Source of the DNA: an uncultured Granulosicoccaceae bacterium
GTDB lineage: Bacteria; Pseudomonadota; Gammaproteobacteria; Granulosicoccales; Granulosicoccaceae
Length of the DNA stretch: 64,000 bases
Assembly: GCA_938035125.1 (NCBI GenBank)
Contig: CALHNS010000032.1
Location: forward strand, 1 to 64,000
Reading direction: 5' to 3'
In this document: positions 32,039-45,086 of the stretch, piece by piece
Layout of the letters: each line of letters begins with the position of its first letter
How positions within the stretch are numbered: position 1 is the stretch's first letter
Program-made: the position numbers and the translations under genes
Notes under the pieces: generated by a model
The model's input: the letters and a program-made list of their open reading frames with translations, nothing else
What the model was told of the DNA's origin: nothing
Databases searched by the model: none

Positions 32039-33475
32039 ATGTCATCACGAATCAATTCAGTCACCGTTAGCCTTTGCAGCATCTTGCTGCTTACGGCATG
32101 CAATGGCGGTGGCTCAGGCGATTCCAGTACTAATAATCCTTTTAACGCAGGCGTTGCCCCTGCAACAACAAACACAACCACCACGCCAGGGTCCTCCAAT
32201 GGCAGTGTGCAATCGTTTTTAGAAGAAAGTAACAGTGGGTTGCAATTGGGCGATGCAGGTCTTTGCACCACAGAAGGCATCAACGCTTGGGTAGATGCGC
32301 AAATGCGCGACTACTACATCTACGCCGATCAAGTGCCAGTGGTTGATCCAAGCGAATACGCTAACGCCAATTTACTACTCAGTGACTTACGCGTTGCGCC
32401 AGATGTGTTTTCAAGCATTACCCCATCGGCTGCAAGAACGGCCCTGTTCGAAGCCGGTGAAACCTTTGGCTTTGGATTTCGATGGCGCCGAGATCAAGCA
32501 GGTGCGTTGCGATTTTTATCAGTTACCAGTGGCTCTCCATTAGAAGCGGCAGGTGGTGTGCGTGGCGATAGGGTTTTAGCACTTAATGGCATACCTGAAC
32601 TGAACATTACCGACAACATGTTTGCAGAAATCTTTGGCGAACAAAACGAACCCACAACCGTTACCTTTACTCTTGAAAACGATGGCGAAATAAGAGTCAT
32701 TGAAGCCACATCCAGTGTTTACACAATTAACACCGTGCCTCGGGTGGAAAGCTTTGTATTTAATGGTGCCACCGTGGGCTACATCGAATCATCCGTGTTT
32801 CTTCGCACCAGCGAAGCCGAATTGGATGCAGCGATTGAAAATTTAGTTGAAGCAAACCCAACCGATGTCATTTTAGATTTTCGTTATAACGGCGGTGGCT
32901 TTGTCTTTGTTGCGCAAAAATTAGCAGCGCAACTAGCAGGTACTAATTTCACCGGGCAGGTGTTTCAACGCACCACATTCAATGAACGATATTCACGCTT
33001 CAATACCTTCTCAGAACTTGAAGCTCAAGATTTAAATTTAAATCTACCCAGGGTCATTGTGCTTACCACAGGCAGTACCGCATCAGCTTCTGAAGCAATC
33101 GCTAACAACTTACGCCCCTACTTAGACGTGGTTGTGATCGGCTCTCAAACCGCGGGCAAACCCTTTGCTTCTGTGTCTAATAGAAATTGCGATTTAGCAT
33201 TGAATGCCATGGATCGTATTACCAGTAACAACAATGATGAAACTGTGTTGGGTGGGCTTACCCCCACTTGTGATGTTACCGATGAGTTTCGTTATCCAAT
33301 GTTCAGCACAGAGGATGCTTTATTCGGTAGCGCACTAACTTATTTACGTACCAATGCCTGCCCTAACCCAACCATAGACGCCACTGACTCGTTTGAACTT
33401 CGCTCAGTGGTTCTAAAAGCACCTATCGATGAATTCAAAGATACCGATATGCCAACTGGGATGTTCTTGCAATAA
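32039..33475 (+). CDS. S41 family (C-terminal processing) peptidase, lipoprotein
   Basis: A 478-residue protein. The lipoprotein signal SVTVSLCSILLLTAC has its lipobox Cys at residue 21, and a low-complexity Asn/Thr/Gly linker follows. 'EGINAWVDAQMRDYYIYADQVP' opens the helical N-domain. The PDZ-like segment is 'FLSVTSGSPLEAAGGVRGDRVLALNGIP', and the S41 protease core has 'DVILDFRYNGGG', the nucleophile Ser in 'GSTASASEAIANNLRPYLDVVVIG' and the Lys in 'SQTAGKPFAS'. It is likely tethered to a membrane facing the periplasm. A paralogue is at 46238-47611 with the same architecture. Confidence 0.85.
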   Translation: MSSRINSVTVSLCSILLLTACNGGGSGDSSTNNPFNAGVAPATTNTTTTPGSSNGSVQSFLEESNSGLQLGDAGLCTTEGINAWVDAQMRDYYIYADQVPVVDPSEYANANLLLSDLRVAPDVFSSITPSAARTALFEAGETFGFGFRWRRDQAGALRFLSVTSGSPLEAAGGVRGDRVLALNGIPELNITDNMFAEIFGEQNEPTTVTFTLENDGEIRVIEATSSVYTINTVPRVESFVFNGATVGYIESSVFLRTSEAELDAAIENLVEANPTDVILDFRYNGGGFVFVAQKLAAQLAGTNFTGQVFQRTTFNERYSRFNTFSELEAQDLNLNLPRVIVLTTGSTASASEAIANNLRPYLDVVVIGSQTAGKPFASVSNRNCDLALNAMDRITSNNNDETVLGGLTPTCDVTDEFRYPMFSTEDALFGSALTYLRTNACPNPTIDATDSFELRSVVLKAPIDEFKDTDMPTGMFLQ

Positions 33476-33500
33476 GGCGAGTACGGATAGGGCTAAGCCA

Positions 33501-34517
33501 TCACCCGTTTGAAGCCGCAGCTCCAACATTTCTACCGTTGCCTTTTAATAATCCTGCCGCTCGGCGACGTTCATCGCGTGGAGGAATGGAATAGGTATCG
33601 CGATAACACTTTGAAAAATGCGGCGCCGATATAAACCCACAAGCCAACGCAATATCAACGATTGGCATGCTGGTTTGTAAAAGTAATTGTCTAGCTCGTT
33701 CTAAACGCAATTCTAAATAGTAGCGTGTTGGTACGCACGTTAAATACCGTTGAAACAATCGCTCTAACTGGCGGCGTGACAACCCCACATGATAAGACAG
33801 CTCATCCAGTGTCATGGGCTCTTCGATATTAGCTTCCATTAAGGATACGGCTTCTGCCAATTTTGGTTGGCTGGCACCAATGCGCTGTGTTAATGGCACG
33901 CGTTGGCGATCGTTCTGATCGCGAATGCGCTCGCAAATAAATTGTTCCGATATGCGTTTGGCAAGTTCTGCTCCGTGAGCATCACGTACTTCACACATGA
34001 ACATATCGATTGGCGCCGTGCCCCCTGCGCAGGTGTAACGATTACGATCAATTTCAAACAGCTCAGGAGATATAACCAACTGCGGGAATTGTTCTCGCGC
34101 TGCAGCTAAATTTTCCCAGTGAATCGTGCACCGATATCCGTTCAACAATTCAGCTTTGGCTAAGAGGTAACTGCCCGTGCAAACAGCCCCTAGCACAACC
34201 TCAGCTCGATCGTACTTGCGCAGCCAATTTATGCCCTGCTCATCGTCCAATTGATGGATGTTCAAGCCGCCGCACACAAATATAGCGTGGTAATTGTTAA
34301 GGGTTTGGTGGGTGCCGTAATCGGCCGCAACCGATATTCCATTACTGCATTGCACCGGGCCGCCATCACTAGACACCAAAGCCCATTCATAGAGTGCTTC
34401 ACCGGCTACCTGATTCGCCATACGCAGCGTCTCAATAGCGCTTGAGAACGCAATCATAGAGAACTGGGGCACCAAGTAAAAACCGATACGAGTCGGTCGA
34501 GTATTGTCGCCAATCAT
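33501..34517 (-). CDS. GlxA family AraC-type regulator (GbdR/CdhR-like)
   Basis: A 338-residue regulator. The N-terminal DJ-1/PfpI-like sensor domain (about 10-195) has 'GFYLVPQFSMIAFSSAIETLRMAN', 'IFVCGG' and 'VLGAVCTGSYLLAKAELLNGYRCTIHWE', with the elbow Cys in AVCTG. The C-terminal AraC double HTH (about 225-325) includes 'MTLDELSYHVGLSRRQLERLFQRYL' and 'IVDIALACGFISAPHFSKCYRDTY'. Members close to this sequence (GbdR, CdhR, ArgR-type) respond to betaine, carnitine or amino acids. It lies downstream of the MttB-family gene on the same strand, so glycine-betaine catabolism control is a fair inference. ATG 34517. Confidence 0.88.
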   Translation of the reverse strand: MIGDNTRPTRIGFYLVPQFSMIAFSSAIETLRMANQVAGEALYEWALVSSDGGPVQCSNGISVAADYGTHQTLNNYHAIFVCGGLNIHQLDDEQGINWLRKYDRAEVVLGAVCTGSYLLAKAELLNGYRCTIHWENLAAAREQFPQLVISPELFEIDRNRYTCAGGTAPIDMFMCEVRDAHGAELAKRISEQFICERIRDQNDRQRVPLTQRIGASQPKLAEAVSLMEANIEEPMTLDELSYHVGLSRRQLERLFQRYLTCVPTRYYLELRLERARQLLLQTSMPIVDIALACGFISAPHFSKCYRDTYSIPPRDERRRAAGLLKGNGRNVGAAASNG

Positions 34518-34544
34518 AAAATTTCACGCACACTGATCGTTACG

Positions 34545-34572
34545 GGCGGAGTATCAACTAAAAATACCCGCC
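34545..34572. promoter_or_regulatory. Inverted repeat between mttB-like and glxA-like genes
   Basis: GGCGGAGTAT-caactaaaa-ATACCCGCC: 9-bp imperfect stem in the 102-bp intergenic gap. There is no U-tract, so it may be an attenuating hairpin or a regulator site. Confidence 0.45.
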
Positions 34573-34619
34573 TCGGTGCATGATCGGACAAAAAACCTGT
34601 AAAAAAGTTTACCTAATGC

Positions 34620-36215
34620 CTAATAGTTCGCGTCGGGAAACGATTCTTTACGTGTAGTCATGAATGCCTGCAAAGCTTCGTCGATTGCAGGATCTAATGT
34701 TGGTGCCTCGTAAGACTCTAGCATCGCTTTGCAGCGCACATCAGCCCGTTGCCAAGCATCCTTAGAACCTTCCGACTCCCACTGCTCAAACGAGTTGTTA
34801 TCGGCAATTTCCGAACGATAAAAGGCCGTTTCAAAGTTATCTTGAGTGTGCTGACAACCTAAAAAGTGCTTGCCCGGACCCACCTCTCGCAGAGCACTGA
34901 GCGCTTGACCGTTCTCTGACAGATCCACCCCACCCAAAAGGGCTGGCAACATGCCTGCTTGATCCGCATCGAGCACAAATTTTTCATACCCCATGGAGAG
35001 CCCGCCTTCTAACCAACCGGCCGTATGGAGCATGAAATTTACACCCACTAAAGCCGCCATACTCATAGTGTTAGCCGCCTCATAGGCCGCTTGCGCATCG
35101 GGAATTTTAGAGCCACACAAACCTCCACCACTTCGGAACGGCACTTTCAAGCGCCTGGCCAATGCAGCGCATACGCTCATTACCAAGGTGGGTTCAGGTG
35201 TGCCGAAAGTGGGCGCACCCGATTGCATAGACACAGAACTTGCAAAGGTGCCAAACACCACCGGGGCACCGGGCCGAACCAGCTGGACAAACGCCATACC
35301 GGCTAAAGCTTCAGCCAAGATCTGCGCGGCTGTGCCAGCAACAGTAACCGGTGACATAGCCCCTGCAAGGATAAATGGGGATACCACACAAGCTTGATTG
35401 TTCTTTGCATAGACCTTGGCCGCACCGAGCATGGTGTCGTCGAAAGTCATTGGAGAATTGGCATTGATCAAATTAATGATCACGGTTTTTTCAAGGCCCG
35501 TGGCTGGGTCAATAAAATCATCACCAAAAAGGATTTTCGCCATGTCCACAGTATCTTGAGCTCTTTCAGGCGCAGTGACCGACCCCATGAAGGCTTTATC
35601 GCTGTAACGCATGTGCGAATAAATCATGTCGAAATGACGTTTGTTTACGGGTAAATCTACAGGCTCGCAAACGGTACCGCCCGAATGATGGATATGCGGG
35701 CTCATGTACGCCAATTTAACGAAATTTTGGAAATCGGCAATGGTGGCATAGCGACGACCGCCATCTAGGTCGCGCACGAACGGAGGGCCATAGGCTGGCA
35801 CGGTAACCAAATGCTTACCGCCAATTTGGACATTGTTGGCAGGATTTCGGGCGTGTTGGGTAAATTCTTCTGGAGCGCTATCGGTGATTAATTTTCGGCA
35901 CAGCCCACGCGGAAACTTAACCAGCTCCCCTTGCACATCAGCGCCTGCGTCTCGCCACATTTGCAAGGCTTCAGCATCATCACGAAATTCGATTCCAATC
36001 TCTTCTAAGATGGTGTCAGCGTTTTGCTCAATGACGGATAAGCCTTCGTCATCCAGCATGGACAATGGATCAATTTTTCGCGTGATGTACGGGGCGCGAG
36101 CCACACCGGCACTGGCGCGCTGGGCACGCTTAGCGGCTCGCCCACCACCTCGGCGACCACGACGCGGCGCAGGTGTAGCGTCGTTTTGGCTATCTTCTGG
36201 TGAGCTTGGATCCAT
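34620..36215 (-). CDS. Trimethylamine methyltransferase (MttB) family, non-pyrrolysine
   Basis: A 531-residue MttB-superfamily protein. The N-terminus is an unusual Arg/Gly/Ala-rich tail (PRRGRRGGGRAAKRAQRA, residues about 17-34). The TIM-barrel core follows: 'DPLSMLDDEGLSVIEQNADTILEEIGIEF', 'VPAYGPPFVRDLDGG', 'INANSPMTFDDTMLGA', 'SPFILAGAMSPVTVAGTAAQILAEALAG' and 'HTAGWLEGGLSMGYEKFVLD'. The frame has no in-frame UAG, so it belongs to the non-pyrrolysine group, some of which are glycine betaine:corrinoid methyltransferases. No corrinoid protein or reactivase is adjacent. With the regulator and betaine-homocysteine methyltransferase nearby, betaine-type demethylation is likely. Confidence 0.85.
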   Translation of the reverse strand: MDPSSPEDSQNDATPAPRRGRRGGGRAAKRAQRASAGVARAPYITRKIDPLSMLDDEGLSVIEQNADTILEEIGIEFRDDAEALQMWRDAGADVQGELVKFPRGLCRKLITDSAPEEFTQHARNPANNVQIGGKHLVTVPAYGPPFVRDLDGGRRYATIADFQNFVKLAYMSPHIHHSGGTVCEPVDLPVNKRHFDMIYSHMRYSDKAFMGSVTAPERAQDTVDMAKILFGDDFIDPATGLEKTVIINLINANSPMTFDDTMLGAAKVYAKNNQACVVSPFILAGAMSPVTVAGTAAQILAEALAGMAFVQLVRPGAPVVFGTFASSVSMQSGAPTFGTPEPTLVMSVCAALARRLKVPFRSGGGLCGSKIPDAQAAYEAANTMSMAALVGVNFMLHTAGWLEGGLSMGYEKFVLDADQAGMLPALLGGVDLSENGQALSALREVGPGKHFLGCQHTQDNFETAFYRSEIADNNSFEQWESEGSKDAWQRADVRCKAMLESYEAPTLDPAIDEALQAFMTTRKESFPDANY

Positions 36216-36365
36216 GGTGCTTTCCCAATGTTTAAAGACTATTTACAAAAAGAACTTTATGTTGCTTAACCCCCCTTTTACAAGGGTTGGAATAGGCGAC
36301 TTCGAAGTTCCTTTACACGACAGCTAGGCCGCCTACTTAACAATTAGGGCAGTAAATTCAGCGTG

Positions 36366-36920
36366 TTATAGATTTGTTAACGAAAAACAGCGTCTGACGT
36401 AGGCCGATTGGCCTTTGGTTTGTATTCTGCGTTTATTGGTTCGTCGAACCTCACGGATAGCCTCTTCGTGCTCCATGCCCATTTCAACCAATATTCTGGC
36501 TGCCATCATGCCGGTACGGCCCAATCCAGCATAACAGTGGAATATCACACGCTCACCGATGCGCAAAGAATGGCGAATTCGCTCGCCCTCAACCGCCCAA
36601 TTGTCTTCAAATTCTTGGGTAGGAACACCCATATCAACAATGGGCAAATGCTTATACCACATCCCAAGCGCTTCCACTTCTTGGCCTAAATGCTCAATTT
36701 TATGCATGGCCAATTCATGATGTTCAAGCAAGCAAATTAATCCATTCGCCCCCCAATCCGCTACACCTTCTAAATCAATAGGCAGTAATTTTTTTGACGC
36801 AAGATCGGGTTCCATAACCCGTGTGCCCGGACAGCCCACTAGCCCCATGCAACCTGTGTAACCAGGTACTTGAACGGTGTCAATTAAATTGGGTTCGTGA
36901 GTACGACGTCCAAACACCAT
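36366..36920 (-). CDS. Dual-specificity/tyrosine phosphatase family protein
   Basis: A 184-residue protein. The P-loop 'VIFHCYAGLGRTGMMAARILVEMG' gives HC-x5-R (Cys at about residue 129) with the following RTG. A general-acid Asp is likely in 'LPIVDMGVPTQEF'. The N-terminal 'VPGYTGCMGLVGCPGTRV' is Cys/Gly-rich, and 'GVADWGANGLICLLEHHEL' resembles the CDKN3/PTP-like cyclin-phosphatase subgroup. The substrate is unknown. 150 bp upstream of the mttB-like start nothing else is seen. ATG 36920. Confidence 0.82.
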   Translation of the reverse strand: MVFGRRTHEPNLIDTVQVPGYTGCMGLVGCPGTRVMEPDLASKKLLPIDLEGVADWGANGLICLLEHHELAMHKIEHLGQEVEALGMWYKHLPIVDMGVPTQEFEDNWAVEGERIRHSLRIGERVIFHCYAGLGRTGMMAARILVEMGMEHEEAIREVRRTNKRRIQTKGQSAYVRRCFSLTNL

Positions 36921-36999
36921 GGGATTACTTACCTTTTCTTATTGTTAGATGACTTAACGGCTTAGCTTGACTGTTTATTTGGCGCATAACTTCTTAAGG

Positions 37000-38151
37000 C
37001 TAACGACGCCGTGCTACGCCTACGCGTCTAAGTTCTTTAACCACACGCTGGCGCCCGATTGTAAACGTTTCATGAATACGCCGGTAACCTTGCGAAGGAA
37101 AACGCACAATATTCACCATTGGGGTTGTTTCACAGTTAAATTCGCTTTTATAGCTCTGTGCATCACCGCGCATGAAATCATAATATCGACGCCCTGCTGC
37201 ACGGTTACGCTCTATTTCCATTAAGTGCGCAACGGTAAGCGGCATATAACGATTAGCCATCGATTGCACAAAACCACTTTGGTAATAATGACAAGAACTT
37301 TTATCGTAAAAACAATACAAGGCTGCGCACAGCTCATCGTTCAAAAAAAAGTGGCGTACATCGGCGCCTTCAAGCTGAAACAGTAACGGTAGCACCCGAT
37401 GATGAAACTGGTTAAAACGTGCAGAAGCAAACGCACTGTTGGCACGACCTGCATGTTGTTGCCGTTGATCACTGAGTTCAGAGACATCTTCCAGCACATT
37501 ATTTATATGTGGGATATCAAATACCGACGTTTGTTGCATTCCCCCATCGCGCTCCACCGCACGCAAACTTCGCTTCACGCGTTTTATTCGGCTTTGCACC
37601 ATGGGAATATCATCGGTTTCTTTTTCTAAATCCAAACGATAGCGAAAGCCTGTATTTTTTTGCTCTAATATCCAATCGTTACGGTTTTGCTCTAGCGCTT
37701 TAAACAAAATCGAATCTTGCAACAACTGCTGAAATTCGAAGCTTAAGTCACCGCATTGTTCATCCAACCAATTGAACAGCATCGGCACAGCGTTTTGCGC
37801 ATGTTCAGGCGTTACAAGCACATCAAGATACTCGGATGCCACCTCATCAGCCTCCCCTTCTCCAGTGCCAATGAACATCACTGAATCAACTCTGGGCCAT
37901 TGAAGTTTTCGTCTGTACAGTGGCATCAACGCCACTAGCTTGCCGTTAGCACGGACGCACAAAATAGACAGCTCGTTCTCATCTTTGAATACGGACCACC
38001 AAGTGTGGTGCCATGCCCAGGTCATAAACACGGAAGCGTTTTCACACTCATTGTGCAACAGATCCCATTCAAGTCGCAGCCCAGCAAAGCCAGCCAAATC
38101 TGACACGCACGAAATGTCGAACTGAGTCTTATCAGCGCTATTTCCAATCAT
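37000..38151 (-). CDS. FemAB/BioF2-like GNAT acyltransferase (second copy)
   Basis: A 383-residue protein from ATG 38151; the frame is open further upstream, but that would overlap the divergent methyltransferase gene. 'ASVFMTWAWHHTWWSVFKDENELSILCVRANGKLVALMPLYRRK' opens the first GNAT-like half. 'DVRHFFLNDELCAALYCFYDKSSCHYYQSGFVQSMANRYMPLTVAH' and 'YYDFMRGDAQSYKSEFNC' are the second-half signatures of the CelD/BioF2-like group. The C-terminus is Arg-rich (VVKELRRVGVARRR). It is homologous in layout, not closely in sequence, to the gene at 20967-22046. Confidence 0.75.
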   Translation of the reverse strand: MIGNSADKTQFDISCVSDLAGFAGLRLEWDLLHNECENASVFMTWAWHHTWWSVFKDENELSILCVRANGKLVALMPLYRRKLQWPRVDSVMFIGTGEGEADEVASEYLDVLVTPEHAQNAVPMLFNWLDEQCGDLSFEFQQLLQDSILFKALEQNRNDWILEQKNTGFRYRLDLEKETDDIPMVQSRIKRVKRSLRAVERDGGMQQTSVFDIPHINNVLEDVSELSDQRQQHAGRANSAFASARFNQFHHRVLPLLFQLEGADVRHFFLNDELCAALYCFYDKSSCHYYQSGFVQSMANRYMPLTVAHLMEIERNRAAGRRYYDFMRGDAQSYKSEFNCETTPMVNIVRFPSQGYRRIHETFTIGRQRVVKELRRVGVARRR

Positions 38152-38224
38152 TTGGCTCTCAGTCGCTCCATCGAACAAGTGCTTTTCGGAGTCACCATCT
38201 ATTTGTCGTGCTACGCTCAAAGTT

Positions 38225-39289
38225 ATGATCAATCCATTACAAAATTTGTTAGCCGAACGCGGTGTCCTAATGGCCGACGGCGCTACGGGCACTAATCTTT
38301 TCGCCGCAGGTCTTCAAACCGGTGATGCGCCTGAACTGTGGAATATCGATCACCCAGATCGCATTACCACGCTGCATCAAAGCTTCATCGATGCAGGCTC
38401 AGATATCATCCTGACAAACACCTTCGGAGGTACCAGTTATCGGCTGAACCTCCACAATGCTGGTCATCGAGTGAAGGAATTGAATGTTGCCGCAGCTCAA
38501 ATTGCGAAACAGTGCGCAGAAAAGGCGGGCAAGAAGGTCTTGGTGGCAGGCTCTATGGGCCCAACCGGGGAAATTTTGGAACCCAACGGCCCCGTCTCAA
38601 TTGATCAGGCACGCCTTGCGTTCAAAGAACAAGCAGAGGCCTTGAAAGAAGGCGGCGTGGATATCCTTTGGATTGAAACCATCTCTTCAGCTGAAGAGAT
38701 AGAAGCAGCCGTTCTAGGTTGCGCCGATGTGGGCTTACCAATCGTATACACCGTTAGTATCGACACCAATGGGCGCACCATGATGGGGTTAACCGCCGCC
38801 GATACGGTACGAATCAGCACCAGCTTAAACACCCATATCTCAGCGGTGGGCACAAATTGCGGCGTGGGTGCATCAGAAGTGGTAGCAGCAGTTTTAAATT
38901 TAGCGGCAGCAAGCGATACCTTAGGGGTAAAGCCTGCGCTTGTGGCTAAAGCCAATTGCGGTATCCCTGAATACATCGACGGCAAAGTGGTTTACAACGG
39001 CACCCCTGAACTAATGGCCAAATACGCACAGTTATCCATTGATGCTGGTGCCAATATCATTGGCGGTTGCTGTGGTACATCACCTGAGCATTTGAAGGCG
39101 ATGCGAAAAGCCATCGATGAACACAATAAAGCCCAAGCTCCTGAACTTACCGATATTGAATCCGTTCTTGGTGAAGTCTCCACTGGCGCAAAGGCTCAAT
39201 TGGCAGGAGATTTATCGGTGGCCGGAGGTTCTGCCAGCGGACGAGGTAGCCGAGTTTCAAAACGTCGGCGCAAAAGCTCCAGTGATTAA
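38225..39289 (+). CDS. Betaine-/S-methylmethionine-homocysteine methyltransferase family
   Basis: A 354-residue Zn-dependent homocysteine methyltransferase. 'GVLMADGATGTNLFAAGLQTGDAPELWNIDHPDRI' is the N-terminal signature, 'ILTNTFGGTSYRL' and 'ETISSAEEIEAAV' line the barrel, and the zinc Cys ligands are in 'AVGTNCGVGAS' and 'IIGGCCGTSPEHL'. Short length and the GATGT motif fit the BHMT/Bmt type found beside MttB-like genes in marine bacteria. The last 35 residues form an added tail ending in a basic cluster (VSKRRRKSSSD), unusual for the family. Its stop overlaps the DUF445 start. Confidence 0.85.
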   Translation: MINPLQNLLAERGVLMADGATGTNLFAAGLQTGDAPELWNIDHPDRITTLHQSFIDAGSDIILTNTFGGTSYRLNLHNAGHRVKELNVAAAQIAKQCAEKAGKKVLVAGSMGPTGEILEPNGPVSIDQARLAFKEQAEALKEGGVDILWIETISSAEEIEAAVLGCADVGLPIVYTVSIDTNGRTMMGLTAADTVRISTSLNTHISAVGTNCGVGASEVVAAVLNLAAASDTLGVKPALVAKANCGIPEYIDGKVVYNGTPELMAKYAQLSIDAGANIIGGCCGTSPEHLKAMRKAIDEHNKAQAPELTDIESVLGEVSTGAKAQLAGDLSVAGGSASGRGSRVSKRRRKSSSD

Positions 39290-40004
39290 TAAGCACGTTT
39301 TACCGAATATCATCGCGCTATGCATTATCGCGATGGCATTCATCAGCCCTGAACCATTCAGTGCCGTACTGCTAAGCGTTGGGCTGTTTGCGTTATCGGG
39401 TGCTTTAACCAATTGGCTTGCTATACACATGCTGTTTCATCGCGTGCCGGGGCTGTACGGTTCTGGCGTTATTGTTTTACGCTTTGAAGAATTTAAACAA
39501 AGCCTGATCACCTTAGTGCACGAACACCTTTTCACACGTGAACGCGTGGATGGGGCTTTAAGCGGCAGCGCATCATTAAGTGATATTGATCTTGCGCCAA
39601 TGTTTTCAAAACTCGATTTAGATGCCGCTTACGATCAACTGGTCGCCACCATTATGGATTCAACCTTTGGCAGCATGCTTGGCATGGTGGGCGGTGTCGA
39701 TGCTCTGGAACCCATGCGCGAACCCTTTAAAAAGCGTATGGGGAATTTTTTAACCGATGCGGCTAAGTCGCCTCGTTTCCAACAAGCAGTAAACGAGCAA
39801 ATCGCACAGTTTACAAACAGCGATACTTTTATGGTTAAGCTCGATAAGATTCTACAAGCACGCTTAGATGAACTCACCCCCGAGATGGTGCGCGATATTA
39901 TGCATCGAATCATTCACAAACATCTGGGTTGGTTGGTGGTTTGGGGCGGTGTGTTCGGCGGGCTTATCGGATTACTGGCTGGTGTTATACCGCTACTAAC
40001 CTAA
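39282..40004 (+). CDS. DUF445 family membrane protein
   Basis: About 240 residues from GTG 39282, whose codons overlap the preceding methyltransferase stop by 8 bases. The first hydrophobic helices 'IIALCIIAMAFISPEPFSAVLLSVGLFALSGALTNWLAIHMLFHRVPGLYGSGVI' contain the DUF445 core (GALTNWLAIxMLF+P..G..G.G.i). Helical segments follow, with a last membrane helix 'GWLVVWGGVFGGLIGLLAGVIPLL'. Function is unknown. The overlap suggests translation coupling with the methyltransferase gene. Confidence 0.82.
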   Translation: MINKHVLPNIIALCIIAMAFISPEPFSAVLLSVGLFALSGALTNWLAIHMLFHRVPGLYGSGVIVLRFEEFKQSLITLVHEHLFTRERVDGALSGSASLSDIDLAPMFSKLDLDAAYDQLVATIMDSTFGSMLGMVGGVDALEPMREPFKKRMGNFLTDAAKSPRFQQAVNEQIAQFTNSDTFMVKLDKILQARLDELTPEMVRDIMHRIIHKHLGWLVVWGGVFGGLIGLLAGVIPLLT

Positions 40005-40013
40005 ACTTTTTTT

Positions 40014-40367
40014 TCAACTTGCTTTAGCGCGAAGCGGCACACCAAAAAATTCAATCCCTTCCCAACCGGTTTCCATAAATTGACGAATGTTCGGATGGCT
40101 GGTGCCATCCTCATCACGAAGCACATCCGCCCGATAGTAAGCACCAAACAACGATAAGGTTTCGTTTTCAGTTAAATCGTGTAACCGAGCAAATGCGAAC
40201 AATTTACACGAACCCACATTCTGACCGGGCTCGCTCATCAATTCGTGATTGCGAAAACCTGTGGGTACGTAAGTGTATAACTCGTTTATGAGCGCAACAG
40301 TATCGGGGAACTCAATTAAATTGGGTTCTGAACGCAGTCGATTTAAAAACAGTTCTAGTGTTAACAC
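40014..40367 (-). CDS. HopJ type III effector family protein
   Basis: A 117-residue protein matching the HopJ family: 'FPDTVALINELYTYVPTGFRNHE', 'QNVGSCKLFAFARLHDLTENETLSLFGAYYR' and 'HPNIRQFMETGWEGIEFFG'. Despite the name, homologues are widespread in non-pathogenic marine gammaproteobacteria and no type III secretion genes are near, so an effector role is unlikely here. It lies 6 bases after maeB on the same strand and is the last gene of the leuA-maeB-hopJ unit. Confidence 0.87.
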   Translation of the reverse strand: MLTLELFLNRLRSEPNLIEFPDTVALINELYTYVPTGFRNHELMSEPGQNVGSCKLFAFARLHDLTENETLSLFGAYYRADVLRDEDGTSHPNIRQFMETGWEGIEFFGVPLRAKAS

Positions 40368-40373
40368 GGTATT

Positions 40374-44740
<4,367 letters not shown>

Positions 44741-45064
44741 TCAATCGTTTTCATTCAGCATCGGCCGGATTAATTTTTCTAGGCCATTCACTTTCAGTTC
44801 GTACACCAACGCCATGCGCTGGCCCAACATTCCAGCCGGGAATCCCTGGCCTCGAAACCACACCACATACGGTTCCGGCAAATCAATCAGCCGCTCGCCC
44901 TTAAATCGTCCAAACGGCATTCGCATCGCCACAGCTTCTAATAAATCGGCGGTGGCAGGCACATTGGCCAATGGCTTTTCTAGGCTGGGTTCGTCTTTGA
45001 GCCTGTCGTTTTCGAGCCTATGGTCTTTGGCCCCGTCATCTTCAGGCCTTTCGTCATCGCTCAT
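44741..45064 (-). CDS. DUF3820 family protein with repeat-encoded N-terminus
   Basis: A 107-residue protein. The conserved DUF3820 domain (about 48-104) reads 'MPFGRFKGERLIDLPEPYVVWFRGQGFPAGMLGQRMALVYELKVNGLEKLI'. It is a small putative nucleic-acid-related domain of unknown function. The first 25 residues (MSDDERPEDDGAKDHRLEND...) are charged pentads encoded by a 15-bp tandem repeat that begins at the start codon, so the N-terminal tail is probably lineage-specific and disordered. It lies 22 bases after the EamA gene on the same strand. Confidence 0.82.
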   Translation of the reverse strand: MSDDERPEDDGAKDHRLENDRLKDEPSLEKPLANVPATADLLEAVAMRMPFGRFKGERLIDLPEPYVVWFRGQGFPAGMLGQRMALVYELKVNGLEKLIRPMLNEND

Positions 45065-45065
45065 A
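44991..45065. repeat. 15-bp degenerate tandem repeat at the DUF3820 start
   Basis: Five contiguous 15-bp units (tcgtctttgagcctg, tcgttttcgagccta, tggtctttggccccg, tcatcttcaggcctt, tcgtcatcgctcata) ending at the start codon. Two related units occur at 45096-45125 inside the end of the neighbouring EamA gene. Confidence 0.75.
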
Positions 45066-45086
45066 GCGATAGCTCACAGCAGTGGT

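Noticed and set aside
40014..40367. HopJ as evidence of a type III secretion system
   Set aside because: The family is common in free-living bacteria and no secretion genes are present; it is treated as a conserved protein of unknown function.
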